From Staphylococcus saccharolyticus (GTDB lineage Bacteria; Bacillota; Bacilli; Staphylococcales; Staphylococcaceae): DNA of 64,000 bases. Positions 1 through 10,775 of the stretch are shown here, piece by piece. The translations under genes and the position numbers were made by a program. Numbering within the stretch: the stretch's first letter is position 1; each line of letters starts with the position of its first letter. The notes under the pieces were generated by a model. It searched no databases. It was not told where the DNA came from and saw nothing but the letters and a program-made list of their open reading frames with translations. The stretch spans positions 496,001 to 560,000 of the forward strand of contig NZ_UHDZ01000001.1 in assembly GCF_900458815.1 (NCBI RefSeq), read 5' to 3'.

Positions 1-171
1 TTAGGTCGTTTAGGCACACCAGATGAAGTAGGAAAGCTGGTTTCATTCCTTGCTTCTGATGATAGTTCATTTATAACAGGAGAATCAATTCGCATTGATG
101 GTGGTGTCATGGCTTATACATGGCCAGGTGAAATGCTAGGTGATGATAGATGGAAACATTCAACTAAATAA
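1..171 (+). CDS. Short-chain dehydrogenase/reductase, C-terminal end (partial)
   Basis: The window opens inside a reading frame that ends with TAA at 169-171. The 56 visible residues carry the usual C-terminal SDR pattern: an R-x-G-T-P-D-E-V helix start, then [13 protein letters not shown] and a closing IDGG. The family is NAD(P)-dependent oxidoreductases with a Rossmann fold; the catalytic Tyr-x-x-x-Lys and the cofactor site lie upstream of the window, so substrate cannot be named. The tail of about 20 residues after IDGG (with WPGEM) suits a glucose-1-dehydrogenase-like member, but that is a guess. Confidence 0.85.
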   Translation, partial: LGRLGTPDEVGKLVSFLASDDSSFITGESIRIDGGVMAYTWPGEMLGDDRWKHSTK

Positions 172-193
172 AATAGTCTTAATAAGACACAAC

Positions 194-235
194 AACACTC
201 TAAAGTGATTAAAGACAATCATTTTTAGAGCGTTG
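194..235 (+). terminator. Terminator-like hairpin after the SDR gene
   Basis: Imperfect inverted repeat: CACTCTAAAGTGATT pairs with AATCATTTTTAGAGCG across a six-base loop. The T-run lies within the 3' arm rather than after it, so strength is uncertain. It sits between two convergent genes and could serve both. Confidence 0.45.
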
Positions 236-246
236 CTACGTTATAC

Positions 247-438
247 TTATTGTTTGGAACATGCTTCACAATATTTAAATTAGGAAGCTGTCCAACTTGA
301 TAATAATGTATAGCCTGTTAAATCTTTGGTATTTATTTTAATTGTAATGTTTTCATCCTTATTAAGTTCTTTACCACATTTGGCGCATGTCATGGTACCA
401 AAAAGACTTTTCTTTGAACTATTATTGTTAGAAAACAA
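247..438 (-). pseudogene. Small zinc-ribbon protein, interrupted by an in-frame stop
   Basis: A 63-codon frame starts with TTG at 438, six bases after a clear AGGAGG. It encodes a treble-clef style zinc ribbon: one CAKCG knuckle (C-x-x-C) near residue 18 and a second knuckle, YCEAC, near residue 57. An in-frame TAA at 280-282 separates the two knuckles, so the product would lose the second cysteine pair and could not bind zinc in the usual four-cysteine way. No frameshift is needed to join the halves, which makes a single base change the simplest cause. Function unknown; small proteins of this shape are common in staphylococci. Confidence 0.6.
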
Positions 439-454
439 TGTTCTCCTCCTTTAT

Positions 455-1525
455 CTACCACATTAATGATTGATAACTGTCGTCATTCAATGATCGAACA
501 ATTTCAGTAATTAAACGCACTGAGTTTTCATAATCAACTTTGTGTATTACAGATACATTTGAATGCATATATCTCAATGCTACGCCAATTGTAGTGGTTG
601 GAATACCTTTATTTGCTACGTGAATACTGCCTGCATCCGTACCACCACCAGGAGTAGTAGCCCATTGTACAGGAATATCATATTGTTCAGCGACTGATTT
701 AATATGTTTACGAAAGCCATTGTGCGCAATATTAGTTGCATCCATCATGATAGCTAACGGACCATCGCCAAGTTTACCTTCATTCTTTTCATTCATCATC
801 CCTGGGACATCATAAGCCACTCCAACGTTTACCGCGATTGCTAAATCAGGTTGAATTAATTGAGCAGCCACTTTGGCACCGCGTAAACCAACTTCTTCTT
901 GTACTGTGGCTCCTGCATAGAGATTAATGCCAATTTCCTCGTCTTTTAATTGTTGTAAAATATCCACAGCGAGTGTGCAACCATAGCGGTTGTCAAAGGC
1001 TTTAGTAGTAAAATATTTATCATTGGCTAGCGTTTCGAACTCACTATATGGTGTAATCATGTTGCCTAATTCAATGCCATCTTGTTCGGCATCTTCTTTA
1101 CTACTTACACCATTATCAATATACATATTTTTAATTTCAACTGGTTTCTTACGTTCTTCTGGTGAAAGGGAGTAAGGAGGTTTTGAACCAATAATCCCTC
1201 TGATTTCACAACCATCGTCAGTTGTAATGGTAACTTTCTGAGATAACATCACTTGATTCCACCAACCACCGATATGAGTGAAATAAATATATCCATAATC
1301 ATCAATATGGTAACTATGAACCCAATTTCGTCTAAATGACCAGAAATCATTATAGATTTAGAACCATGTGTTGCATTCGCCGAAAATGCCACCCAGATTA
1401 TCTTCAATGATGTCATCACTCACAGGTATAAGATAATTTTTCATCAATGTTTTTACTTTCATTTCATGTCCAGCAATACCATTAACATTAGTTAATGACT
1501 TGAGTAATTCTTTAGAGTCTGGCAT
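455..1525 (-). pseudogene. M42 family aminopeptidase, frameshifted
   Basis: M42 peptidases are cytoplasmic di-metal aminopeptidases of about 350 residues. The start is ATG at 1525 behind GGAGG. About 50 codons of the normal N-terminus are readable, then the frame is lost near 1370; the metal-binding GHLDEIGF segment follows in another frame, and a second shift near 1295 leads into the long remaining frame (from about 1252 to 455). That part holds the rest of the metal and catalytic residues: FDNRYGC, QEEVGLRGA and GGGTDAGSI. At least two indels are therefore needed to rebuild the protein. The large fragment lacks the first metal histidine and is unlikely to be active. Confidence 0.85.
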
Positions 1526-1665
1526 CGTATTTTCCTCCAATAATAAGTATTTAAATGTAGTATAACATTAGATGTTGCTTTCGTTTGACTTGGTTTTGAT
1601 TTTTTGAATTTTCTAAATAAAAAAGCAAGTAAGGTATAATTTAAGTAACAAAATCGAATTAAAGG

Positions 1666-1674
1666 TGGTATAAT
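1666..1674 (+). promoter_or_regulatory. Extended -10 promoter for the DUF1307 lipoprotein gene
   Basis: TGGTATAAT is a perfect extended -10 element (TGn-TATAAT) 35 bases upstream of the ATG at 1709. I see no good -35, as expected for extended -10 promoters. A second TATAAT at 1635-1640 has neither element. Confidence 0.5.
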
Positions 1675-1708
1675 TTATATAAAAAATCGACGAGAGAAGG
1701 CGACTTAA

Positions 1709-2176
1709 ATGAAAAAAGTGATTTTGCTTTTAGTAGTATTAGTCTTAAGTACTGTCGCGCTTACGGCATGTAGCAAGGAACGTACCAAGACGTATGAAGG
1801 TGATGTGAATGGTAAAGAAGTCATTACGTCATTAACTTATAAAGATGATGAAGTGCTTCAACAATCTACGCTTGCGACAATTAAGTATGATGATTTAGGA
1901 ATTGATCAGTCTCAAGCTAAAGAAATGTTTAAAAATGATGAAAATGCATTTAAAGGAATTAAAGGCGTGACTTATAAAGTGGATTACAAAGACCAGAAAG
2001 CTGTAGAGCATATTGATATTGACTATAAAGATGCAGATATTGATAAGCTAAAGAAAAACTTAGGGTTTATTTCATCTGATACTAAAAAGGGTGAACATGT
2101 AAGTATGGACAGAGTAGTTAAACAATTCAAACGTAACGGTTTAAAAGAAAAAAGTAAAATGAATGATGATAATTAA
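1709..2176 (+). CDS. DUF1307/YehR-like lipoprotein
   Basis: Encodes 155 residues. The N-terminus is a lipoprotein signal: basic MKK, a hydrophobic stretch, and lipobox LTAC with the lipidated cysteine at residue 21. The mature part is charged and hydrophilic, with no membrane segment, and resembles DUF1307 (YehR) lipoproteins of Firmicutes, whose function is unknown. Length is typical. The start is supported by GAGAGAAGG upstream and the extended -10 promoter. It stands alone, ending in a strong hairpin shared with the convergent gene. Confidence 0.85.
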   Translation: MKKVILLLVVLVLSTVALTACSKERTKTYEGDVNGKEVITSLTYKDDEVLQQSTLATIKYDDLGIDQSQAKEMFKNDENAFKGIKGVTYKVDYKDQKAVEHIDIDYKDADIDKLKKNLGFISSDTKKGEHVSMDRVVKQFKRNGLKEKSKMNDDN

Positions 2177-2180
2177 AAAT

Positions 2181-2214
2181 AAAGTCCTGAACAGCTGATG
2201 AGTTCGGGACTTTA
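2181..2214. terminator. Bidirectional terminator
   Basis: AAAGTCCTGAAC pairs with GTTCGGGACTTT (one G-U pair) around a nine-base loop, directly after the lipoprotein stop and facing the convergent gene's end. Confidence 0.8.
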
Positions 2215-2239
2215 TGTATAAATGATAGTTTTTGTCTTT

Positions 2240-3819
2240 CTATGAAATTAATTTAAGTTTATAGTCTTTGATTTTCTTTGTAGATCCGTCCAGTTCTCTA
2301 TAGATAATATGGTCTGAAGTGATCTCTGTAGGACTATTTACACCCACCGCTGCTGCAATGTTAAATAAACCTTCGTGTATGCTTGTGACATAATTCGTAA
2401 CACGATATTGCTTTTCATCAACAATTAATCCTTTTTCTTTCTTGGGATCAGTTGTTGCAACACCAACTGGACATGTATTTAAGTGACATTGTTGGCTCAT
2501 AATACACCCAACACTAATCATCATACCTCTTGCAATATTCACTAAGTCTGCACCCAGTCCAAGGGCAATTGCTATTTTATCAGGAGTTATTAGCTTACCT
2601 GAAGCGAAAATTTTAACTTTATCTCTAACACCATATTTTTCTAACATACTTGATACGATAGGTAGTGCCGTGAATAATGGTAATCCAACGCCATCCTCAA
2701 GCTCTTGGAACGTAGTCCCTGTGCCACCTTCACCGCCATCAACTGTAACAAAGCTTTTGGATAAGTATCCATATCTATCATCGTTTTAACAAGCGCCTCA
2801 ATGTCCTCATTTTTGCTGACTACAATTTTAAAGCCTACAGGTTTTTGACCTAATGTCTGTATTTTATTAACGAATGTTAGTAAATCTTTAGGATTTTTTA
2901 TAAAATCAAATCGGTTAGGTGAATTAATGGTTTCATGTGGTTTAACATTTCTAATTTTGGCAATTTCCTCTGTCACTTTATTACCTTCCATATGACCGCC
3001 ACGTGTTTTTGCGCCTTGAGCCAATTTTAATTCAAAGGCACGAATATTTGAACGTTCTGCAAGCTCAATAAACATCTCATTATTGAAATTGCCTTCTTTA
3101 TCTCGTACGCCAAATAATCCTGGTCCAATTTGGAAAATGATATCGCCGTCACCTTTAAGATGGTATTCGGAAAGACCACCTTCACCTGTATTCATCCAAG
3201 TTCCCGCTTTAGCTAAACCTTTAGAAAGAGAAGTAATAGCATTTTTACCTAAGGCTCTATAACTCATTCCTGATTGACCAACAAGACGTTTGACTTTGTA
3301 TGGATATTTTAAATCAGAACCTAAAACAACAGCATGTTCATCTGCTAAAAAGAAAGGATTAACTTCAGTACTTTTTCTATGTTCTTCACGACTAAATAAA
3401 CGTTCATTTTTTATTTTATATATAAATGTTGAAATGAGCCCTGAATTATCTACGTGTAATTCAGTCGCTTGCAAAGGAAACATTGTGTTTTGAATGTAAA
3501 AACCTTCTTTATATTCAGTTTCAGTTCCAAAACTTGTCATCCTAGAGTTATATTTACCTGCTAAGACGATATTTTTATAGTCACTTCTTGAAAATGGCTT
3601 TCCTTCATTATCATTTGCAAAGAAATATTGTCTTAATTCTGGACCAATTTTTTCAGAAATATAACGTATACGTCCCAAAACTGGAAAGTTTCTTAAGACG
3701 CTATGTTGATTTTGACCCTTGTCTTTAAATAACCATATGAGCCCTAAAATCATAATGGTTAATAATACAATCATGATGATAATATTGACTATGAATTGCA
3801 TAATAGTCAAAACTGACAT
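2240..3819 (-). pseudogene. FMN-binding glutamate synthase-like protein, frameshifted
   Basis: Staphylococci carry a protein of about 525 residues with an N-terminal membrane anchor and a glutamate synthase (GltB central/FMN) domain; its substrate is not established. The start at 3819 follows AGGGGG, and residues 10-30 form one transmembrane segment. The FMN-domain sequence runs well to the MDTYPK region, then drifts into nonsense. Removing one base's worth of shift at the T-run 2755-2758 (an A-run on the coding strand) restores the expected VDGGEGGTGT substrate-site motif and the remaining 170 residues, which include the Cys cluster CIMSQQCHLNTCPVG. A single homopolymer indel is thus the only lesion seen; of all broken genes here it is one of the easiest to be a sequencing error. 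Confidence 0.85.
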
Positions 3820-3963
3820 AAAAATTACCCCCTAAAATATTTCTCACACTCAATAATACAACAATGTATGCGTTTTACAATGAAAGTGTAGAAAAAATGA
3901 ATTAAACTAATTGTACTACTATATTAAAAAGAGGTAGTGATTTTGATTGAGAAGAGGTGGCTT

Positions 3964-4714
3964 ATGAATAATGATGATGCAATAAGACAAACACATTGTT
4001 AAAAGAGACTTTATTCTTATACCTTTATACATACTTTTTCAGAGCATTCTACCTATTATCATTGTATTTGACACTTTGGGTATCACTGCTATAATAACTC
4101 AGCAATCACCATCTGATTGGCTATATCACTTTTCTTTAAGTCTCAGTTTTGTTTTGGCACAAGGTTCCGTACTATTCATATTCTATTTAATGCATAAAGG
4201 AACACTCACGAACGTAGTTCAACGACAATTTAATCAAAGTACAGAATACATCTGGCGACTATTTAAAATAGTTATTGTTGTTAGTCTATTGCTGATAGTA
4301 GTCCAATGGCTAATTCATAGCACATCAATCAAATTATATGGAGCTCATACACAATATGAGCAACGTGTATTAGGATTATTTAAATTGCCTATTTCATTGC
4401 TATTTACATTTATTTCTATGGTTATTTTACGCCCTATGATTGAACAATTGCTTTATCGACATCTCATTATTCATGAATTAGGTAAGGTATGGAATAAAAC
4501 AGTAGTGGTTCTTTTGTCGATAGCTATTGAAACAATAGTACATGTATACGATATGTTTTCAATTTTTGAAATGGTACCGTATTTAATTATTGCGTGTGGT
4601 ACAACATACCTTTATATCAAAACACATCATAATATAGTTATCGCTTACCTATTTCAAGTCAGTATACAATTCATTTTCTTCATAGAGACTTTATGTAAAA
4701 TTTATGTATTTTAA
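3964..4714 (+). pseudogene. CPBP-type membrane protein, N-terminal frameshift
   Basis: CPBP (Abi) proteins are polytopic membrane proteins, some being intramembrane proteases. The likely original start is ATG 3964, behind GAGGTGG, but that frame stops after 12 codons; a one-base shift near 3985-3998 joins it to a frame reading KRDFILIPLY and on into the main body. A fallback TTG at 4076 would give 212 residues missing the first membrane segment. The CPBP motif 1 appears as EQLLYR (the second Glu of EExxxR is Gln), and a histidine follows in IVHVYD. Loss of the second glutamate suggests it may not have been an active protease even when whole. Confidence 0.6.
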
Positions 4715-4785
4715 ATTTATTTTATTAAAACCTATGAAATAGGGAATGTAACTTCTAAAAGGTTATATAGAAGGAGGCGTCCGTC

Positions 4786-5448
4786 TTGCTAATCAAAGTT
4801 GAACATCTTACTTATCGCGCGGATCAACGTACAATACTTGATGACATCAACCTTAATATTGAAGCAGGGGATACTATCGCCGTAATAGGACCATCTGGAA
4901 GCGGTAAAAGTACATTGCTTAAACAACTTAATCATTTAATTAGTCCTACAAATGGAACGATATATTTACATAATCAGCCATATGAGGATTACAAACCAGA
5001 AGAGTTGAGATCACGAGTGAGTTATTTAATGCAACAAAGTGAATTAATTGGAACGACAATAGAGCAAAATATGAAATTTCCATCGGTGGCACGAAGAGAG
5101 GATTTTAATCGAGAAAAAGCAAAGCATCTTCTAGAAGAAGTAGGTCTAGGTGATTATGATTTAGATGCAGAAATTAAAAATATGTCTGGAGGAGAACGTC
5201 AGCGTATTACTATAGCACGTCAGTTGATGTATCAACCAGAGGTGTTACTTCTTGATGAATCTACAAGTGCGTTAGATACGCGTAATAAAAAGAATATCGA
5301 AAATATTATTTTTAAACTTGCTGATGAGGGAGTTGCGATTCTGTGGGTGACACATAGTGATGATCAGAGTAAGAGTCATTTTAAACGTAGAGTCACTATA
5401 ACAAATGGTCAAATTTCAAATGATGAGGAGTTGAATAACGATGAGTAA
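4786..5448 (+). CDS. ABC transporter ATPase, FetA-like
   Basis: Encodes 220 residues, the usual size for a lone ABC ATPase. Walker A is GPSGSGKST (residues 35-43), the signature is MSGGERQRI and Walker B is LLLDEST. The start is TTG at 4786, nine bases after AAGGAGG. The stop overlaps the next gene by eight bases, and that gene encodes a UPF0014/FetB permease, so the pair corresponds to FetAB/YbbLM. In Escherichia coli FetAB exports iron and relieves oxidative stress; that role here is by family only. Confidence 0.85.
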   Translation: MLIKVEHLTYRADQRTILDDINLNIEAGDTIAVIGPSGSGKSTLLKQLNHLISPTNGTIYLHNQPYEDYKPEELRSRVSYLMQQSELIGTTIEQNMKFPSVARREDFNREKAKHLLEEVGLGDYDLDAEIKNMSGGERQRITIARQLMYQPEVLLLDESTSALDTRNKKNIENIIFKLADEGVAILWVTHSDDQSKSHFKRRVTITNGQISNDEELNNDE

Positions 5449-6217
5449 TACTGCGTTATGTCTTACAGCTCTCCTATTGTTAATCCCTATTTTTATTTCA
5501 TATAAAGAAGGATTACATATTATTAAAGACTTGATGATTGCTACAGTTAGAGCATCTGTACAATTAATCATCTTAGGTTTCTTACTGCACTATATTTTTA
5601 AAATTAACGACAAATGGTTACTTATGATTTGTGTGCTTGTGATTATTATTAATGCATCATGGAATACGATTAGTCGTGCTTCACCAGTGATGCATCATGT
5701 CTTTTGGATTTCATTTGTATCGATATTTATTGGTACTGCATTACCATTAGCAGGCACAATTGCAACAGGAGCGATTCATTTTACAGCTAATGAGGTCATA
5801 CCTATCGGTGGGATGTTAGCAAATAATGGTTTGATTGCGATTAATCTAGCTTATCAAAATTTAGATCGTGCATTTGTCCAAGACATTTCGGATATTGAAT
5901 CTAAACTCACATTGGCTGCTACACCAAAGTTAGCATCAAAATCTTCTATTAGAGAAAGTATATGTTTAGCCATCGTCCCAACCATAGATTCTGTTAAAAC
6001 ATATGGATTAGTCTCTATACCTGGTATGATGACTGGATTAATTATTGGCGGGGTTGAGCCATTGCAAGCAATTAAATTTCAATTGCTGGTTGTATTTATA
6101 CATACAACAGCAACGATTATGTCGGCTTTAATTGCTACTTATATGAGTTATGGACAATTCTTTAATACGCGTCATCAATTGATAGCTCGCGCTAATGATG
6201 TCAAACAAAGTGAATAG
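5441..6217 (+). CDS. UPF0014 family permease, FetB-like
   Basis: Encodes 258 residues with about seven hydrophobic segments, matching the UPF0014/FetB permease length and layout. A conserved internal stretch, EVIPIGGMLANN, and the GLVSIPGMMTG loop near residue 195 are hallmarks of the family. It overlaps the ATPase gene upstream by eight bases, so the two are translationally coupled. Predicted role: membrane half of a putative metal (iron) exporter. A hairpin with a T-run follows. Confidence 0.85.
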   Translation: MSNTALCLTALLLLIPIFISYKEGLHIIKDLMIATVRASVQLIILGFLLHYIFKINDKWLLMICVLVIIINASWNTISRASPVMHHVFWISFVSIFIGTALPLAGTIATGAIHFTANEVIPIGGMLANNGLIAINLAYQNLDRAFVQDISDIESKLTLAATPKLASKSSIRESICLAIVPTIDSVKTYGLVSIPGMMTGLIIGGVEPLQAIKFQLLVVFIHTTATIMSALIATYMSYGQFFNTRHQLIARANDVKQSE

Positions 6218-6263
6218 ATATTGGTTTTATTCTACACAATTCCTAATTTAATATTATATAATG

Positions 6264-6308
6264 AAACAGTTATGAACGTATCAAAGGTTTGTAGCTGTTT
6301 TCTTTTTG
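6264..6308 (+). terminator. Terminator after the FetAB-like operon
   Basis: AAACAG pairs with CTGTTT, with an inner GAAC/GTTT helix, followed by TCTTTTT. Confidence 0.6.
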
Positions 6309-6354
6309 GGGCTAAATCTTTTGAATAATAATTTTTTAAGAAAGGAGTCACAAT

Positions 6355-7296
6355 ATGACGGTTATTCGTACAGCTACGCTTATTTTAAGTGTCTTTATCG
6401 TGGGAATGGTTGAGATGATGGTAGCTGGTATCATGAATTTGATGAGTCAAGATCTTCATGTATTTGAAGCGATGATAGGTCAATTGGTGACGATGTATGC
6501 ACTGACATTTGCGATATGTGGTCATATATTAGTGAAATTAGCAAACCGCTTTGCAACACGCTCAGTTTTAATATGGACATTAGTCGTTTTTATTATTGGT
6601 AATGGCATGATTGCGATAGCCCCTTATTTTACGATACTAGTTATTGGTCGTATTCTATCTTCAAGAAGCGGAACTTTTGCATGGTAGTGAAGCGAACCGT
6701 TCCCAAGACATGCGTACTCAAGTTCAATCGCTTATCTTAAGGCCTAAAGAAATCATCAAATATTTGATTATCACGTTTTTAATACTTGTCGCTAATTCTG
6801 CTACATTTATATTTATTAATCCATTAATTTTATCAAGTGGTCATGAATTGTCTTTTGTCTCAATAGCATTATTAATTAATGGCGTTGCAGGTGTTATAGG
6901 TACATCACTAGGTGGTATCTTCGCTGATAAGTTAACAAGTAAACGTTGGTTAATCATTGCAATTTCAGTGTTTATTATGATGATGGTCATATTAAATTTT
7001 GTATTGAGTGGGACGGTCGTTTTACTTATAGGACTATTTGTTTGAAATTTGGTACAATGGAGTACCAATCCAGCTATACAAAGTGGCATCATTGAACATG
7101 TTGAGGGTGATACAAGCCAAGTAATGAGCTGGAATATGTCGAGTCTTAATGCAGGTATAGGTTTTGGCGGTATTGTAGGCGGACTTGTGATGTCTCACTT
7201 ATCTGTCAATATGTGACGTACACGAGTGCAATCATTGGTTTATTAAGTTTGATTGTTGTTTTAACTTTGAAAAATATTCATTATGCTAAAAATTAA
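6355..7296 (+). pseudogene. MFS transporter with internal deletion, nonsense and frameshift
   Basis: Starts at ATG 6355 behind AAAGGAG. The first three membrane segments are normal (about 100 residues), ending near 6660 after VIGRILSS. The sequence then jumps into the central cytoplasmic loop, so roughly 75-80 codons covering segments 4-6 of a 12-helix AraJ-like sugar-efflux type permease are missing. Downstream, TGA at 7043-7045 stands where WNLVQWS would need Trp, and a further shift near 7213 is required to read the last helix to TAA at 7294. Three independent lesions mean the gene is dead. Confidence 0.85.
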
Positions 7297-7447
7297 GACC
7301 TGAAAAAGGTTGAAAGTAAAAGTATTTAAGATAAAAATCTAATCTCGCATTGATGACAATGTGTTACGGAGGTGATACAAGGGTGAATATTAATGTCGAG
7401 TTTAGTCCTATACTATAAATGCATTATAACTTTACCTTTTTCGGGTT

Positions 7448-8789
7448 TTATTTATATATATGTTTGTATGGGTGATGAAGCCTATATTGTTTCCAAGGCA
7501 TCCGACCATAAGTAGCAAAATACGCTAAATCATTAATCATTTGTCGACTCAAGTTGGTTTCATGTTGTGTAATAGGAAAATCATTTTCAGATAAAATAGC
7601 TAAATTTCCAAACCAAAATGCAACATCTAAAATGTGATAAGCACTTTTAAAATGAAGACTATCAGATTGACACCAATCAAAACGTGCAAGCCATTTATGA
7701 TGAGCATTGAGTTGATTTAACGTGTTGATAGCAGGAAGTTTAAAATAATATTGCGTGATAGTTTGTCGTTGTTGATGTGCGGTCTTCACATCATTTTTTG
7801 TAATATTTACTTTATTTGTGTGCATGATTTCGACAAAGCGAGCTGGTGGAAGTTTACGAGAATCCTCTTTTATATAAATATCTCCTTCATCATGTGTATA
7901 ACTGATGAATACAGGCATCGGGAAATCAGAAATTGCTCGCATCATATGAGAATCCTCAATAGGCTGATAAATAAGGTCAAGTCCACGTGATTTACCTCGG
8001 TCTAATTTCTGTGTGTCCATTAAATGTTAAGAGGTCATGGGAAGTGAGTTCGGCGACTGATTGTTGAGAATAGTGGGTGTTTACTAATTCCGAGAAATGT
8101 TGGGCTTTAAGACGTGCAATCTCTTGAGTGTGCCGCTTAATAACATGACTTTATGATAATATGTATCGAGTTCAGGCATCTGTATTAATGCCATAATACT
8201 CATGCTCCCTGCAGATTGGCCCATTAATGTGATGTTTTCAGGGTCTCCACCAAAGCTTTCGATATTAAGATGCACCCATTTCAATACATTAATTTGATCA
8301 GATAAACCATTGTTATAATCAAAGTTTTCATTAAAATATGACCAATCTAAAAATCCTAAAGTACCTAAGCGATAGTTGAAAGTGACGACAATGATATCTT
8401 CCTGTTTCACTACTAATTGTGGATAACTGTGCGGTTCCATGTCCTTGAGTAAATCCACCTCCATAAAAGTAAATAATAACCGGTTTTTTATGATGGTGGT
8501 TTGCTTGTCTCCAAATATTTAAATATAAACAATTGTCAAGTTGTTTAAAGTCGTTGAAGTGATGATGTTGAAATGAAAAGAAGTTTTCTAATGCATTATA
8601 AGGTTGCGGTGGAATAGGTTGTGTGCATGTAGCATCAATATCTGAGTGGGCAGTATGAAACAATTGAGAATGTTGAAAACGTGAGATTTTGTTTAAGGGT
8701 TGTGCATATGGAATGACAAGAAATGTATCAATACCAATCTGACGGATTCCTTTAACAACTTGTTGTCCATGTACTTCTACCTTGACCAT
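7448..8789 (-). pseudogene. Type B carboxylesterase (para-nitrobenzyl esterase family), frameshifted
   Basis: The family is alpha/beta hydrolases of about 450-500 residues. Reading from ATG 8789, the oxyanion-hole glycines (YFYGGGFTQG) are present, then the frame shifts near 8450; the nucleophile elbow GQSAGS lies in the second frame. Two more shifts, near 8125 and near 8020, are needed to reach the last part, which holds the catalytic acid/histidine region SAYHILDVAFWFGN. All catalytic pieces remain recognisable, so decay is recent, but no fragment has the whole triad. It is alone, with a shared terminator on the upstream side. Confidence 0.85.
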
Positions 8790-8871
8790 TGAAGACATCT
8801 CCCTTTTCAATATTGTTCTTACTATAACATGAATTTTAAGTTTTTAATGAATGTTGACACTTTGATGTATA

Positions 8872-8915
8872 AAAAACTACCAACAAAGATAAAATATCTT
8901 CATTGGTAGTTAAAA
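8872..8915. terminator. Terminator hairpin downstream of the APC permease gene
   Basis: ACTACCAA pairs with TTGGTAGT, continued by AAGAT/ATCTT around a short AT loop. On the minus strand it is followed by T-rich sequence and lies just after the permease stop. Confidence 0.8.
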
Positions 8916-8931
8916 CATGTATTTAGTTTTC

Positions 8932-10602
8932 TTAATCTTGATGGTCACGTTCTTTCCAATCTTTATGTCTTGCTTTTTTACGTGTTTTTCTTAGTTTATC
9001 TCCCATTTTTTTATTTAATTTGTTAGCACGTTTAAAGTAAATACTTTCAAAATAACTTGTCGTACCTAATTGATAGAAGATTAAAGCGACAATTGCGATG
9101 ACTAAGAAATCCCATGGGTAGTGGATCCAGTTTAAGCCTTTAAATTCTTTACTTCCTATAAATGATAAGAAAGCGAGAATAATAAGGTAAATAATAATCC
9201 ATAAACTACCGCCTATTTGTTTTCTAGTATTTTTCCAATTCATTTTATATTCATAGAAGAAATAAATTGGTAAACCTAAAATAATAATTAAAATAACTTC
9301 AGCAGTAGTAGGCCACATTGCCCAATAAATTGCTAAAGATGCAAGTACAAACGATAACGGTGCCATAAATTTTAAAATATTAGCTTTAAATGGACGCGTC
9401 ATTTTGGGTGCCATTTTACGTAATGAGATAACTGTTGTAGGACCTGTTAAGTAAGCAACTAAAGTTGCTGTAGAAATAACGGCTGCAAGTGTACCCCAAT
9501 TACGGAATAGCGTTACCATAATCATACTTATAACTGCGTTAAAACCAATCGCTACACGTGGTATGTTATATTTTTCGTTCATTTTACCTAAGAATTTAGG
9601 AATATGACCATTTTTTTCCATTGCATGAAGTACACGACCAGTGACGGCCACGAAGGATACGCCTGTACCAAATGGCGAAACTACAGCTTCAACATAAAGT
9701 AAAATCGCTAACCAGTTAATGCCTAATAAAATAGCCATATCAGCAAATGGAGAGTTAAAATTAATACCACTCCAGCCATGACTATGAATCATAGAACTTG
9801 GCATTGATGTAATAAACGTACTTTGTAATACGATGTAAAGCACAGCACTTAATGTAAGTGAAATGGCAATACCACGTGCAATATTTTTCTCAGGATTTTT
9901 GATTTCTGATCCCATGTTAATGATGGTTTGGAAAGCATTAAATGAGAAGATAATCCCTGATGTTGTTGTTGCAGCAAAGATGGGCGCACTTCCATACGGC
10001 ATAAACGTGCTAGCGGAATGACCGTAATTACCTGTATCAAACCCTGAAATCATTAACATGATGATTGTTAATAAAGGAACGCCTAATTTAAATACTGAAA
10101 TTAAGCTTGTGAAAGATGTTAATAATTTAACTGACCAGTAGTTAAATAAAGAAAAGATTGTGATAATAATATACACGGCAAACAATCCATATGTACTGAT
10201 TGAACCATCTTTCATTAAAGCGCCCATTGGTTTAGCCCAATCCCAAGGCCATGAGCTCATATATTGTACAGCGGAAACGGCTTCAATTGGTATGATTGTC
10301 ACAAGTGACACCCAGTTTGCCCACGCTGCTATGAATCCAAGTAGTGAGCCGTGAGTATACTGTGCATAGTTACTCATGCCGCCTGATTGCGGGAACATTG
10401 TCCCAATTTCGACGTAATTATAGGCTATAGTTCCGATTACTATGAAACCTATAATCCAGGAAATAATAGCGGCTGGACCGGCAATAGAAGATGCCTCCCA
10501 TGCTCCAAATAGCCAGCCTGATCCAATTAATGATCCTAGACCAAGTAAGACGAGTTGTGAGAGGTTAATCTTACTACTTTTTGATTTATTTTTATTTTCC
10601 AT
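8932..10602 (-). CDS. APC family amino acid permease
   Basis: Encodes 556 residues with about 14 hydrophobic segments. The first helix carries the APC signature GLGSLIGSGWLFG, the unwound helix that binds substrate in this superfamily. A basic C-terminal tail of about 30 residues follows the last helix. Start ATG at 10602 follows AAAGGAG. The gene is monocistronic, flanked by a divergent gene and its own terminator. It is larger than LysP/CycA-type members and more like YbeC-type permeases; the amino acid carried cannot be read from sequence. Confidence 0.85.
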   Translation of the reverse strand: MENKNKSKSSKINLSQLVLLGLGSLIGSGWLFGAWEASSIAGPAAIISWIIGFIVIGTIAYNYVEIGTMFPQSGGMSNYAQYTHGSLLGFIAAWANWVSLVTIIPIEAVSAVQYMSSWPWDWAKPMGALMKDGSISTYGLFAVYIIITIFSLFNYWSVKLLTSFTSLISVFKLGVPLLTIIMLMISGFDTGNYGHSASTFMPYGSAPIFAATTTSGIIFSFNAFQTIINMGSEIKNPEKNIARGIAISLTLSAVLYIVLQSTFITSMPSSMIHSHGWSGINFNSPFADMAILLGINWLAILLYVEAVVSPFGTGVSFVAVTGRVLHAMEKNGHIPKFLGKMNEKYNIPRVAIGFNAVISMIMVTLFRNWGTLAAVISTATLVAYLTGPTTVISLRKMAPKMTRPFKANILKFMAPLSFVLASLAIYWAMWPTTAEVILIIILGLPIYFFYEYKMNWKNTRKQIGGSLWIIIYLIILAFLSFIGSKEFKGLNWIHYPWDFLVIAIVALIFYQLGTTSYFESIYFKRANKLNKKMGDKLRKTRKKARHKDWKERDHQD

Positions 10603-10775
10603 AAATACTCCTTTATGTATGTTGACATATTCAACAAAAATTATACGCTAGTTCTAATAATAGTCAAATTATGTTTTTGTAAAATTCCAATTAATATTGT
10701 TTGATTAGATTTCTATAAAAAATAATAATATAATTTAGAGAAATATCGCAAGTTTGATAAAAGGTGTGAGAGTCA

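Noticed and set aside
7370..7430. Short GTG frame after GGAGGT downstream of the MFS remnant
   Set aside because: Only eleven codons before a stop, with nothing recognisable; probably chance.
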